A stretch of 64,000 nucleotides of DNA from Tubulanus polymorphus (Eukaryota; Nemertea; Palaeonemertea; Tubulaniformes; Tubulanidae), in assembly GCF_964204645.1 (NCBI RefSeq), contig NC_134035.1, forward strand, positions 310,001 to 374,000. The letters are read 5' to 3'. Below, one piece after another: positions 1-20,911 of this stretch (within the stretch, counting starts at the first letter, position 1; the number at the start of each line of letters is the position of its first letter). Both the position numbers and the translations under genes were made by a program. Below the pieces are notes generated by a model. That model ran no database searches. It saw only the letters and a program-made list of their open reading frames with translations, and was not told the origin of the DNA.

Positions 1-120
1 TGCTTTCCTTAATTCATTTTCACTTCAGCAATCCTAAATAATTCTACATTTTCAGAGGCATCAAATAATGTATACATAGGAAGTTTTCTTATCAATTGCA
101 TTGATTGTTGTTTTATTTAG

Positions 121-10224
<10,104 letters not shown>

Positions 10225-10790
10225 TATACCCGGACATACCCAGACAACAACCGTGGTATACATGTACTTCATAGAACAGTGGACTCTGCTTACCATGGCG
10301 CTGATTGCCTCAGATTATTATCACATTCACTGGATAAAAATGTTATTCAACGATTCATGTGATGTAACGACCCAACGCTGCTCCAACTGTCCTGGAATTC
10401 GCTCGCCTAGGATGAAATTGATTCGGTCTGGAGATATCCGAGGCAAGCAGAGTCTATTGTATACACAGATATACCCAGACAACAACCACGGTATACTTCA
10501 TAGTATGTCTAGATATACCCAGACAACATCCATGGTATACTTCTTAGCATGTCTAGATATACCCAGACAACAACCACGGTATACTTCATAGCATGTCTTG
10601 GTATACCCAGACAACATCCATGGTATACTTCATAGCATGTCTTGGTATACCCAGACAACATCCATGGTATACTTCATAGCATGTCTTGGTATACCCAGAC
10701 AACAACCGCGGTATACTTCATAGCATGTCTAGATATACCCAAACAACAACCACGGTATACTTCAACCACGGTATACTTCTTAATGAAGAT
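10225..10790 (+). repeat. 44-bp minisatellite 3' of vinculin, related to the last codons
   Basis: An isolated unit at about 10225-10275 and a main array from about 10459 to 10785. The 44-bp unit contains atacccagacaacaaccacg then gtatacttcatagcatgtct. The stretch agacaac..c.tggtatact..cata also occurs at 10201-10224, where it encodes RQPWYTA and the stop. The segment 10276-10458 between them shows no feature. The array lies in or just after the vinculin 3' UTR; no polyadenylation signal was fixed. Confidence 0.85.
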
Positions 10791-11626
10791 TGACTTAATC
10801 CTATAATGTAATGCTATATGATTGAATACAGAGAGTAAGATTATTATAAATATCTATTGTTTGTTCAAGTAACAGTTTTTTTAACGATATTTAGTGATAA
10901 TGAATTAAATTGCCAGAATTTTCTTTACGTTGACAAGTGCAATTTACAATACTTTATGATTGTACAGTATTTTTACAATTTTCTTATCGATGAAAAGCAA
11001 CTTCATGATAAATGAAGACATGTCTAATGTCTAATGTCCGAATGTCCTATATCTTACGAAAACTGCTTGTTCAGTTGTCATACAACTTGTCGTATTATGC
11101 ATCGGTGTTGTCTTGCTGGGCGTTCGATAACTCAGTTACCACGGTGATAACTACCACTAATGATAATCAAATCTCCTCGAGATCCTTAGATTTGATGAAC
11201 AACATGTACCCAGTATATGTTATGGGGAAGGTTATTGTCTTCCAGTTATCAGGGGCGGATCCAGAGGCCAATTTTGAAGCACTTGTCACATCAGCACTAC
11301 TTCAGCACTACCGCATTGAAATGCACCAATTTTCTTTGTAAACAAAATGAAAACTGGTCAGTCCAGTGAGTTATCTGAATCTGCCTCTGACCCTGTTTAT
11401 AAGAGTTATTTCACACACTAAGAACAAGCAAAGTTATTGATATTCGCGCATGAACTGGTATATACATATAAACGTAATAATATGATAATAGTTTAGTTAG
11501 ATCAGTGAATATTAGAATCACCGATTGACGATGATAAATGTGTTAATAGACCGATAGTGCCTGAACTGTAAACCTGGTTTTTTAAGTACATGTAGATTGT
11601 GAGACTAGTATAAATCATTGAATTCG
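10791..11626 (+). other. Intergenic, no gene recognised
   Basis: AT-rich sequence downstream of vinculin. Short reading frames here have no recognisable similarity or splice context. A stretch near 11250 (aggggcggatccagaggcc) looks like the edge of a dispersed repeat. Confidence 0.4.
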
Positions 11627-11965
11627 AGGCACCTGCTCCCCAGTCAGGGCACCTGCCCAGTCAGGGTACCTACCCAGTCAGGGCACCTGCCCTGTCAGGG
11701 CACCTGCCCAGTCAGGGCACCTACCCAGTTGGGACACCTGCCCAGTCAGGGCACCTGCCCAGTTGGGACACCTGCCCAGTCAGGGCACCTGCCCAGTTGG
11801 GACACCTGCCCAGTCAGGGCACCTGCCCAGTTGGGACACCTACCCAGTGGGACACCTGCCCAACCGGGGCACCTATCCAGTTGGGACACCTGCCTAGTCA
11901 GGGCACCTGCCCAGTTGGGACACCTGCCCAGTCAGGGCACCTGCCCAGTTGGGACACCGGCCAGT
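11627..11965 (+). repeat. 17-bp minisatellite with two alternating variants
   Basis: About 20 units of 17 bp. One variant is cccagtcagggcacctg, the other cccagttgggacacctg, and they alternate over much of the array. Open frames across it (VPTQSGHLP-type) come only from the absence of stops. Confidence 0.95.
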
Positions 11966-13150
11966 TTAGATTATACGGATACATATATTATTATATTAAT
12001 ATTATTTAACTGGTGCTTATTATTTAGAATCTCTTTCGATGCAACATTTTAGTTTTAGTAAATCATTGATGATAAGATGTTGTCGGTCAATATGTCTGCT
12101 GCTGTTTGGGGAGCAAAGCAATTATTGTTTAAGCTACTGAAAATAACAGGACTTTTCTTCATAGAATTATGGCTCTCTCAGAATTAGTAGTCCTGGGCCC
12201 GGTTTCATAGACTGAGTATCAAAAGTTATCCCTAGGCACCTCAATCTGGGTGACAACCACCATAGTAACAATGAGAAACCATGGTTATAACTGACATATT
12301 TCAAAATGTTTCCAGGGACTATTTTTCTTGCATATCTATGAAACCCAGCCCAGAATGGTATCTGAATCGTGATTGATTGATTAAATCAGTTTGAGGCTGG
12401 TGTTGATATATTGAGTGTTTCTGATTGAAGGACTCGCTGATGTTCTTATGACATATTATCCGTAGAAAACTGTTTGTATGCAGTCAACAAGTGAAATCAG
12501 TTTGTTATATATATATAGGGAGCCATCTTTCTGAAGAAGGGTTGCATTATAATCTGTTTAGATGCCAGATAAGATTTGAGTTTCTAAATGATTCAGGTTG
12601 AATTGTAAGTTGTCTCCAGTTTTAAAGGTGCTATTTCTTCATTAGTATTGCGTAATTACACTCACTACTATAAATATGCATGACGACGGTTGCCTTAGTT
12701 GCATCAAATATTACTATATACAATAAAATACGTTTCTTCTATTCATTTTACGTATCGAATTATGATCTTCAATTTATTTTTGTGGTTTTGGAATGGACAC
12801 AGTTGTGGATAGCGCGGCATTTCATGAATTGGCTTTGCGTGGGCAAGGATTGGCAGCAAGGAATTATTTATGGTCCTTGCATTTCTTCATCGCACGGAAC
12901 TGAGTAGAAAAGATTGGATAAGATCTAACTTTATTCTCCTGACCAACAAGGAGGTCTAAAATGATTGAAAAATTCAATAGGAAAGATTCAATATAGAAAA
13001 GGTGAGTGAACTCAAGAAACTCATGCGCCATCTATCAGTTTCCTCAGTCTACAGACTTCATTGGACCGGGTGCCGGTCTCTACCGTCACTTAGTTCTGAC
13101 TGCAAATGGCAGGTGGCGCACAATTCGACAATTGAATGTATGTCCCTGCT
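11966..13150 (+). other. Intergenic between vinculin and Ric-8
   Basis: Contains a family B-like palindromic element at about 12195-12355 (gggcccggtttcatag ... tatgaaacccagccc) and otherwise unassigned sequence. No exon was recognised. Confidence 0.4.
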
Positions 13151-13499
13151 TTCAAGATGGCGGCCGTTACAAGCACGATTCCACTTTTACATAATTAGAA
13201 GCCTCTCTTCACGAAGAAACCACCCAGAACAATCCTAAAACATTTCAAGACGAATGCACCGTTTGTTTAGTTTGTTCTAAATCAAACAACGAAAGCGTAG
13301 GATCGGTAGCTGCTCAGAGCGCTTACGAAACTCGCTGCACCTCGGTGTGTGCATTCTACAGTAGCTGTACCCGGAGCGTAGCGCGTGTGAAGCTGCGCAT
13401 TCTACAGTATCAGCTGTCAAAACAAATCGAATTTGAGAGGAGACGTAAAAAATAAATAACTCACAGATCTGCGCGACTGTTAATCAGTTAATCGAAGGA
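13151..13499 (+). promoter_or_regulatory. Probable Ric-8 promoter / 5' UTR region
   Basis: A YY1-type motif caagatggcggcc lies at 13155-13170. A locally GC-richer stretch (13290-13430) has two copies of gcattctacagta. Both sit directly upstream of the first Ric-8 ATG. No TATA box is obvious. The transcription start is inferred, not seen. Confidence 0.4.
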
Positions 13500-13580
13500 A
13501 TGGATGAGGAAAGTTTATCAGGTTTAGTCGAGGCACCAGAAAATGAAGTGTGTTCTCGATTAAAACAGTTTATATCGAAG
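13500..13580 (+). CDS. RIC8: Ric-8 exon 1
   Basis: [17 protein letters not shown].. with ATG at 13500 and donor gtaaga at 13581. 27 codons, ends phase 0. Confidence 0.88.
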
Positions 13581-16500
13581 GTAAGAACTTCTTCAGAAGA
13601 GTTTTTAAACGGAAGAAATCGAAGAACGACCCCATCAATCATCCCTGTCAGTCTAACTTGTCTTTAAAATGCCATATTCTCTATGATTAACTGTTTTTTA
13701 TGTTTAAAGCACGCAAAGACTTTCACATTCCCAGATATGAGCAGGGATTCAAAAGAGGTATGTTTGTATCTATAATTTGTAGGTACGTTTTTTTTTAGAA
13801 AAATAATATAGATTTTTCATCCCTTGTTAACCCGGTGATGCGAGGTATTATAAGGTTAGCAAATTCATCTGAAGAAGTCTCACTCTTAATTCTACCGATG
13901 ATAGGATCAATAGGAGACGGAGACTGAAACCACACCCTTCCTCATTCTCCGTAAAACTTTCTATATTTACAGAGATTTTTCTCAGCTCTCGCGGCTCTCC
14001 TCAGCGGCTCTCATTCTAACAGCTGTTACGCTCTATGTCTGGAATGTATACGTATCATCAGCCGAGATAAAACCGATCTGGATCGCCTAGCAACCGATCA
14101 CATTCTAGATTTATTACTCGAGCATTCAGCGATTTCGTGTTACGCTTCGGAGGAAGTCGACGGAGCGAAATTAGAAAACGCCGATCAATCAGGTATTTTT
14201 GATTCGCTATAACTTCAAATCTTAACTGCCAACTATAGTTCCGGGTCTTGATTCAAAATTAAAATTCACATTAACTTTGGATCTGTGTCTCGAGTCAAAG
14301 TAAACTCAGTAATGTGGACCCTAGAATCAGTTGAACAGTTCACAGGCACTTGACACAAAAAGGATTTTGACCCCAGTATCCTAGGTACTATATATAAAAA
14401 GTCTTTATATAGTACCTGGATACTGGGGTCAAAATCTTTTTGTGTCAAGTCCCTGTGGAACAGTTGGTTAAGAGTTAGAAGTGACCCGGAAACAAAATTA
14501 ACTTATTCGACTCCTAAAGAATTGACCTCACTGAACCTAGTGGTTGATGATGATATTTATTGTTATTGATATTTTCAGTAATGATTGAAGCTCAAAATGG
14601 ATTGTGTAATATAATCTATAATTCGCGTAAAGCTCAGCGTTATTGCAGTCAGAGTAAATGTATTAACGGAATTGTACAACGTTTAAAAACTTACAAAGAT
14701 CCGGACGTGAAATGGGAAATAAAGGTAAGCTAACTGTAAGCCTAGTCTCGGTAATCACCTACATTTTACTCGATTCTGATTTTGTTTTTTTTTTTTTAAT
14801 CTTCAGTTCTATGATATGAAGATATTGTTTCTACTGACTGCTCTTTGCGCTGATATCAGGTAAACTATAAACTTAAACAAAATATTTGACTTAAATACTG
14901 AGTAAGAGTTTGCGAAATACAGTAGAATTACTCCAATTTCTCTTACTCATAATCTTTTGCTTTGAAAACTTCTGTATGTGGGGCATTTTTACCTACTTTA
15001 AAGAACTGGGGATTTTTTTACCTACATTCTTAAATCTACCAAGTTTATGATTGAAAGATCTACAGATGATTTCAAAGATGGATGAGCAATTGACTGGTTC
15101 AAATATTTATTTAATTCTATTTTGAAATAATGTTCATTTTCAGACCTAAATTACGTTTTGAGTTGCATGGTTTAACATATTTGATCGAAGTATTAGACTT
15201 GTGCGTTCGTGAAGCTGAAGATCTGATGAAACCGTTGGACGACAAAGACGCAGATTTATGTTCGGAAGTTTTAAAAGTGTTGTTTAATCTGACGCTATCC
15301 GTCGATAAAACTAAACCTAATAAACTCGATACGGTGAGTATTCATCAAACTTAAACTCATTGTTCATTCCTCATCATCCGGGTCATATAGAACTAAGATC
15401 ATCTTAGACTGGTCTCAATTCTAAGCCATGACTGTACAACTGGTCCCTGGGCTTAGTTTAGATTTAGACCTGGAGTCAGTTGCTCAAAAGTTGGTTGAAG
15501 ATAACCATTGGTTAGATAATATAGTAACAATGAACTTTTAATTGTCACTATGTCAACTATCCACTGGTTAACTCTAACCAACCTTTGAGCAACTGGCCCA
15601 AGTCCTGGTTTCATAGCCAATCTAACAACTTAAAACTAGTCTTCAGCTACACAACCACTATTTGACTGGATTCATGACCGTGTACACTGTGTATTCTTCT
15701 AATTGCCAGTTCTGACACCTTCAACTTTTATCGATCAATCACACATTTATATTTGTCTATCTCTAGGAAGAAGAAGCTCATTTCATGCGACTGGTTAGTG
15801 TTTTACATGATTTATTACTCATAGATACAGTTACCGCAGATAAACGCATTGATTTACAGAGGTAACACACACATCAGTTGAATATTCAAATACTCTACAA
15901 CATCGTTGTTTGAGATATTTATACTTCGTCGTTGTATTTTCTAGTCACACGGTGAATTTGTTAACGAACATGCCTCGCGATTGTTACGAGGAATTATTGA
16001 CGGTAGCAAACGAAGGCATCTCTACGGCGACCAACAATAAGGACGTCGAATACGATGGTAAAAACATGGAAGCCGTAATGATTCTGCTGGAATTTCTTTA
16101 TATTCGCGTCGATTGCGTAAGTTCTCAATCACGATATAGAGATTATGTCAAACACTAATTTCTACCAAGTCTACTGGTGCTACTGGTTAAGGCCCTGATC
16201 TCTTCTTACTTTTCACAAAATTGCCGATAAGTCATCTGGAAAATTTCTAGTTATTTACCTGAAGTAGAAGCATCCTATCTGAAATATCAGTGAAGCAAGA
16301 ATTATACTTGTTGGTAAATTGCTATTGCGAGTTGAAGATTGTAATCAGTATTTGTTTGTATTTATTTGTAGCCGAGTTCATCATTGATTGAGAATCTAAC
16401 TCCGATTCTGCATTGTTTAGCCGAAGCTTGTCGAGCGAATCGTTACATTCGTAAATTCTGTCGTATGAAGGTTTTACCTCCGCTTAGAAGTGAAGTTAAA

Positions 16501-18545
16501 GCGTTACCGGAAGAGGGCAGCACTTTACGTAACAAGTAAGAAATTATTCTGAATAAAACGAGTTTCATTTATTACAGTGGACCCCTCGCTTTCCACTGGA
16601 CCCCTCACTTTCCACTGGACCCTTAACTTTCCACTGGACCCCTCACTTTCCACTACTGGATCCCTCAAATTTTCTGACTGCACTTGATATGATGAGTATC
16701 TATCATTGCTCCGATTGCCTCAGATTGGAGTGAATCATGAAGTCTACTGTAGTTTGATGAATCTGTGATCAGTAGAGGCCAGTTTTATTGACTGGTATTA
16801 ACTTGAAACCTGTGGGAATAACTTGAGTTAAAGATAATGCCAGTCTAGAGAACTGGCCCTAAGTGTTTATAGGATATTTATGCATACAACCTGGTCATTG
16901 CTATAGTTTATATTCAGTGATTGAAAGTTGATGGAGTGTTTTTTATTTTTTCACAGATTGTGCCGTCTGTTAACTAGTCCAATCACTGAAGTTAAAGAAT
17001 TCACAGCTGATTTTCTGTTTGTCCTCTGTAAAGAAAGTGGTAAGTGTTTGAGTACAGGTCTGCCTTCAGTCTACTAGACTCAATTCAGCTACAGGCCGAG
17101 CCATCGGATAAATATGTTTGTTTATGTTATGTTGTTTAAGTTAAGCCAGTCAATAAATACCTTGTAAATACTATAACGATACAGTCAGCTATCTGCTAGT
17201 TAACTATAACCAACTTTTGAAGAACTGGCCACTGATTGAATCGGTTTAACTCGGAAATAGCTCTGTGAAGTTAAGCTTACTAAAATAATCTATCGAGTGA
17301 TGTAAATAAAACCTGAATAATTGATGTATATTCTAGTTGCTCGTATGATAAAGTACACTGGTTACGGTAACAGCGCTGGTCTGTTGGCTCGAAAGGGTTT
17401 ATTGTTAGAAGGTTCGTGTAGTAGTAATTTGGCGGAATATTCGAGTGATTCCGAGGAATCGGACACAGAAGAATACGCTCAACTCAGAGACATGTAAGTT
17501 TTATCAGTGGCACTACCTAGTGTCTCTTCATAAACTAACTTAAAAGTGTTATTCATTCTAAACCCAGTTAACGCAGCTACTTTACGAATCTTAAAAGTAC
17601 AGTTAACTCTTGATTTTCTACTATTTTTGGTCCGATCCTTTTAGCAAGCATCAAGCATTAATAATTTTAGCGAAAAACGTAGGATTTTGCAGATAATTGT
17701 TGACCATAGTATTGAAAAAGATTTCATTATGATTAGATTAAGTTTTATAAGTGGAATTACCTAAGTCTCTTTATAAATTAGCTTAAAAGTACAGTTAACT
17801 CTTGATTATCTACAATTCTTTGGTCCGATACTTTCGAGCATTAAAAACTTAGGATTCTGGAGATAGTTAAAGGTTGACCTTAGTAGTGATGATGAATATA
17901 GATGTTGTTTATAGAGAGTACGATGTTGTATTGCAGGGTAAATCCTATAACTGGTCGTTGGGAAACGGATCCTGTGAATCCACTTGAAGGAATGTCTGAT
18001 GAACAGAAAGAATATGAAGCAGTTCAATTGGCGAATATGATGGATAAACTTTGCTCGTTAGTATTATATTCTGTGGATCCAGTCGCACCAATTTTCAGTT
18101 AGAATTTCACTCTGGAAATTTTACCTTAATTTATTTTACCTGAGTAAAACTTGAGAGGGGGGTTTGAACCCCACACTACAGGCCTACAATGGAAGTGGGT
18201 CCTGTAATTGAGAATAACACTGTGCGTCTAGTTTCACTAAAACGATCAGCTCAATTTAAGATAAACTGAATAAATGAAGAAACCTAATTGAACTAATGTA
18301 AGATATTTTTGTGAACCTAGGCCGTCATACGGTGTAATGATGTAACTATACTCTCTGTGTCTACATTCATTGATATATATTTGTGTGTTGTATGTTTTTT
18401 CAGGGGAGGCGTAATACAACCTTGTTGTATCGGTGCAGATGGTAAACCACAACCGATAGAGAGCGTGTTACAACTAACTGAACGTTTCAATCAGCCTCCG
18501 ACACACCCGCATCATCACCAGCAGCAGCAGCAAGATTCCGATTAA
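13500..18545 (+). CDS. RIC8: Ric-8 (synembryn), G-alpha chaperone / guanine nucleotide exchange factor, complete
   Basis: Ric-8 proteins fold nascent G-alpha subunits and exchange their nucleotide in the cytosol, with roles in asymmetric division and receptor signalling. Thirteen exons join in one frame (1671 nt, 556 codons plus stop; vertebrate Ric-8A is about 530). Landmarks in order: [18 protein letters not shown], a [14 protein letters not shown] repeat, [49 protein letters not shown], an acidic Ser/Thr cluster ([13 protein letters not shown]) at the place of the CK2 sites known in Ric-8[24 protein letters not shown] and GGVIQP. The repeats form the armadillo-like fold of the family. The C terminus is His/Gln-rich ([12 protein letters not shown]). 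The start is the first ATG of an exon with a good donor, and no competing upstream frame was found. It is 3.3 kb from vinculin on the same strand and convergent with the phosphatase gene. Confidence 0.96.
13710..13757 (+). CDS. RIC8: Ric-8 exon 2 (FTFPD motif)
   Basis: [16 protein letters not shown] aligns with the vertebrate HSQSFTFDD segment. The acceptor is tgtttaaag and the donor gtatgt. 48 nt, phase 0 to 0. Confidence 0.9.
13973..14192 (+). CDS. RIC8: Ric-8 exon 3
   Basis: [13 protein letters not shown].., then [19 protein letters not shown], matching SVRILSRDRNCLDPF. Phase 0 to 1. Confidence 0.94.
14341..14457. repeat. Long hairpin in Ric-8 intron 3
   Basis: Two near-perfect inverted arms of about 53 bp with a loop of only a few bases (around 14397-14404). 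The left arm begins acaggcacttgacacaaaaa and the right arm ends ctttttgtgtcaagtccctg. Likely a foldback MITE. Confidence 0.9.
14579..14724 (+). CDS. RIC8: Ric-8 exon 4
   Basis: [20 protein letters not shown].., corresponding to the ESLKCLCNLVLSSPVAQ helix pair. Acceptor attttcag, donor gtaagc. Phase 1 to 0. Confidence 0.93.
14807..14859 (+). CDS. RIC8: Ric-8 exon 5 (short, LFLLTAL)
   Basis: [18 protein letters not shown] equals the vertebrate FFDLRLLFLLTALRTDVR. 53 nt, phase 0 to 2. Confidence 0.96.
15144..15333 (+). CDS. RIC8: Ric-8 exon 6
   Basis: [19 protein letters not shown].. and [17 protein letters not shown], matching AMEILKVLFNITLDSIK. Phase 2 to 0. Confidence 0.95.
15473..15601 (+). 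mobile_element. Family A MITE, copy 3 (Ric-8 intron 6)
   Basis: cagttgctcaaaagttggtt at the left, ccaacctttgagcaactggc at the right, with tagtaacaatgaacttttaa in the centre. Same orientation as the 1197 copy. Confidence 0.75.
15767..15861 (+). CDS. RIC8: Ric-8 exon 7
   Basis: [20 protein letters not shown].., matching the EEDAALYRHLGTLLRHCV region. Phase 0 to 2. Confidence 0.94.
15945..16116 (+). CDS. RIC8: Ric-8 exon 8
   Basis: [20 protein letters not shown].. and [13 protein letters not shown], matching [20 protein letters not shown] and NMDVIRALLIFLEKRL. Phase 2 to 0. Confidence 0.95.
16372..16535 (+). CDS. RIC8: Ric-8 exon 9
   Basis: [20 protein letters not shown].. and [20 protein letters not shown], matching APVLSVLTECARMHRP..QVLPPLRDV. 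Phase 0 to 2. Confidence 0.95.
16575..16672 (+). repeat. 19-bp repeat in Ric-8 intron 9
   Basis: About five copies of tggacccctcactttccac with small changes. Confidence 0.85.
16957..17039 (+). CDS. RIC8: Ric-8 exon 10
   Basis: [20 protein letters not shown] then LFVLCKES, matching [28 protein letters not shown]. Phase 2 to 1. Confidence 0.95.
17150..17232 (+). mobile_element. Degraded family A MITE fragment (Ric-8 intron 10)
   Basis: Only the right two thirds is recognisable: gctagttaactataaccaac then ttttgaagaactggcc. Confidence 0.45.
17337..17493 (+). CDS. RIC8: Ric-8 exon 11 (YTGYGN and CK2-type acidic cluster)
   Basis: [20 protein letters not shown].. then [20 protein letters not shown]. 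The Ser/Thr residues followed by acids sit where Ric-8A is phosphorylated by CK2 in vertebrates. Phase 1 to 2. Confidence 0.96.
17937..18056 (+). CDS. RIC8: Ric-8 exon 12
   Basis: [20 protein letters not shown] then [20 protein letters not shown]. The donor gttagt at 18057 is not the strongest, but phase (2) and residues fit: CS joins GGVIQP. Confidence 0.92.
18404..18545 (+). CDS. RIC8: Ric-8 terminal coding exon
   Basis: [20 protein letters not shown].. then a His/Gln tail and TAA at 18543-18545. Acceptor gttttttcag ends at 18403. Confidence 0.93.
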
Positions 18546-19360
18546 CCCTTTTAACTCTATCCTAGTTTCCGCTTGTAATAATTAGTAATACATACCGGGT
18601 AATACATACCGGGTATGTACAGTGACACATCAGGCACAAAATATTATTGTTATTGAATTATTGTCGATGTTGATTAATTTTATTAAGAATATCGTTCGAA
18701 TCAAATGAAACTAACATCTAGAAATATCTGGTTGAATTGCGCTGATCGAACTGAAATATCTTGTTGTCTGTATTTTATAATTTCAGGAGGGAGGGGGGTC
18801 GGTTACAACAATGCACTATACTTACGTAGTTCTTAAGAATCCAACAATGAAAGTATAACTTCTCTGGTTTTTTATCGCCATGGCTGAAGAACAATCGTCA
18901 AATATAAAATTGTGTAAAATGTCACCCATAATCGATGCAATCTACTACGTATTAATCAACATGTGAAATACATGTATTTGTATGCAGATAGTCATCCATG
19001 TTACATGTGATTTAAACATGTGGTTTTATCGATGTATGCGTGAGCTTTATAGCTTCTAGTCGTCACTTTGCATTTATAGACTGGATAAGATTCTACTTCA
19101 TGCTTACCGCACGAGAGTCTCCGCATTGTATCTATTGTTTACAATTCACATGTTTATCGAAAATTCTTGAATTACTCCATTCATTTCTTAAATGAAATGT
19201 AAAGAATTTCTTATTACTTTTTTCGATGATATAGACTGAATTTGTTTATTTGTTCAGTAGACTTCACTCAGGGACCGTAAAAAATATGTCCGACTTGAGT
19301 GACATCTGAGTTGGTTGTTTTATATTTCTTGTCACTCACAACAAATATTTCCAAAAAACA
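18546..19360 (+). other. Ric-8 3' flank / probable 3' UTR
   Basis: Follows the stop codon. A short duplication of taatacataccggg lies at 18590-18617. I could not fix a polyadenylation site. No further exon recognised. Confidence 0.4.
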
Positions 19361-19470
19361 TTCGAGTTGAACGGTTATCTCTGAGTTAAACGGTTATCTC
19401 TGAGTTGAACGGTTATCTCTGAGTTGAACGGTTATCTCTGAGTTGAACAGTTATCTCTGAGTTGATCTGA
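19361..19470 (+). repeat. 19-bp tandem repeat gagttgaacggttatctct
   Basis: Five near-identical units between Ric-8 and the phosphatase gene. Confidence 0.9.
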
Positions 19471-19719
19471 TCTGACCTGAGTGGAGTCTACTGTATAATG
19501 ATATCAGTACGTCATCGATGTTAATCCACATTAATCCACGCGGGATCCACGTTAATCCACGCGGCCGGATATTCTATAAGTATTTGTAAATTCTTGTTGT
19601 TGATTATTGTTAATAGAGAATCATGAACAAATAGTTCTCATTATTCACATTGAATGCTCTTAATTCACTTTCAAGAAAAAGGTCAACTTCAACGACCAGC
19701 ATGGGCCAGCAAGGGCCGG

Positions 19720-19848
19720 CTTGGGTTGATCAAAAGTTGGTTAGAGTTAAACAGTGGATAGTTGATATGGTGACAATTGTAATTTCATTGTTACTATGGT
19801 ATATAACGGCCGGTTATCTTTAACCAACTTTTGAGCAACTGGCCCCAG
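19720..19848 (-). mobile_element. Family A MITE, copy 4
   Basis: Reverse orientation: gatcaaaagttggttagagt ... ccaacttttgagcaactggc, with the usual central tgttactatggtat block. Confidence 0.75.
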
Positions 19849-20159
19849 CTTTACTTATCATCACTTCTTCCAATTTATGATCATCCATACTTCACTGGGA
19901 CGTGCTCTGGACGTTTCAATTATCTTTGAAGTCTAGTTATTTTATGACCACCACTGCATAAAGCCCGGGTGGGTGGATTTGGGAATGATTTTGAAACCTT
20001 CAGCTACATATGTAATTTATTATTATGTTTAAGTAACTGCCTGGAAAGTTTTACAAGAAATCATTTTTATTTTCTTGAATACTCATCATGTCAAATATTA
20101 TATCATAATGAATATTGTGTAAAATATTATATCGCTGTAGGTAAATTGATGTCAGTGTA

Positions 20160-20242
20160 TTGAACATGTACATGTTATACTGAACATGTACATGTTGTAC
20201 TACACATGTACATGTTATAATATGCATGTACATGTAATAAAT
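20160..20242 (+). repeat. Palindromic acatgtacatgt repeats
   Basis: Four copies of the self-complementary core acatgtacatgt spaced about 24 bp apart. Confidence 0.85.
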
Positions 20243-20687
20243 ATTTTAATAGAATATACCGTATTTTGTACCATTTGGAAGAAATCGGGCCATCTTTCGG
20301 GGAGTTCTTTCATCCCTCTCGTGAGATCCATCAAAATGAAATCAGAAACAATTCAGTTTTTTTTTAAACTGTTTCAACTATTTATTTTTAACAGAAATAT
20401 ATGTCATATATATATATATATATATTTATATATAGTCACAAACATTAGATATATCTATTGTAACATATGACAGTAATGTGTGCAACTCCTAAACTGCATA
20501 AACATGAAATAGTTGGCGATGTTGAATGGACAGCGTTGAGTACAGTCCAACTCATACGTCCAGTGTCTATAACAACGACGCATAAATACAACAGAAATTC
20601 AGGGATCTTTCTTTTACTCTCAGCTCTTGTGCGCGAGTTTAGAGTTTTTATAGAATGCATAATTATGTTTTATTTCTATAAAATGTT

Positions 20688-20830
20688 AGGGGCCAATCAT
20701 GAAGTACGTTCCCGAACCCTTCTCTTCGCGCGTACGCTATTTTAAGCTAGACGGAAGTGGCAGATTTTTTAACATTCCTCGGTGTGAAAGCGGACGCACA
20801 TACTTAACGAACGACCCCTTCGTAATGTTC
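20688..20830. mobile_element. Possible family C MITE
   Basis: The left end ttaggggccaatcatgaagt and the right aacgaacgacccctt resemble the TIRs of the 2347 and 6238 elements but are more diverged. Confidence 0.35.
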
Positions 20831-20911
20831 AAGGTTGTATATTTCGAGGGGGCACGCAGTTTTACCCGGATACACTGCCCCCTAGTGAGTGAATATAAAA
20901 CCGAATGATTT

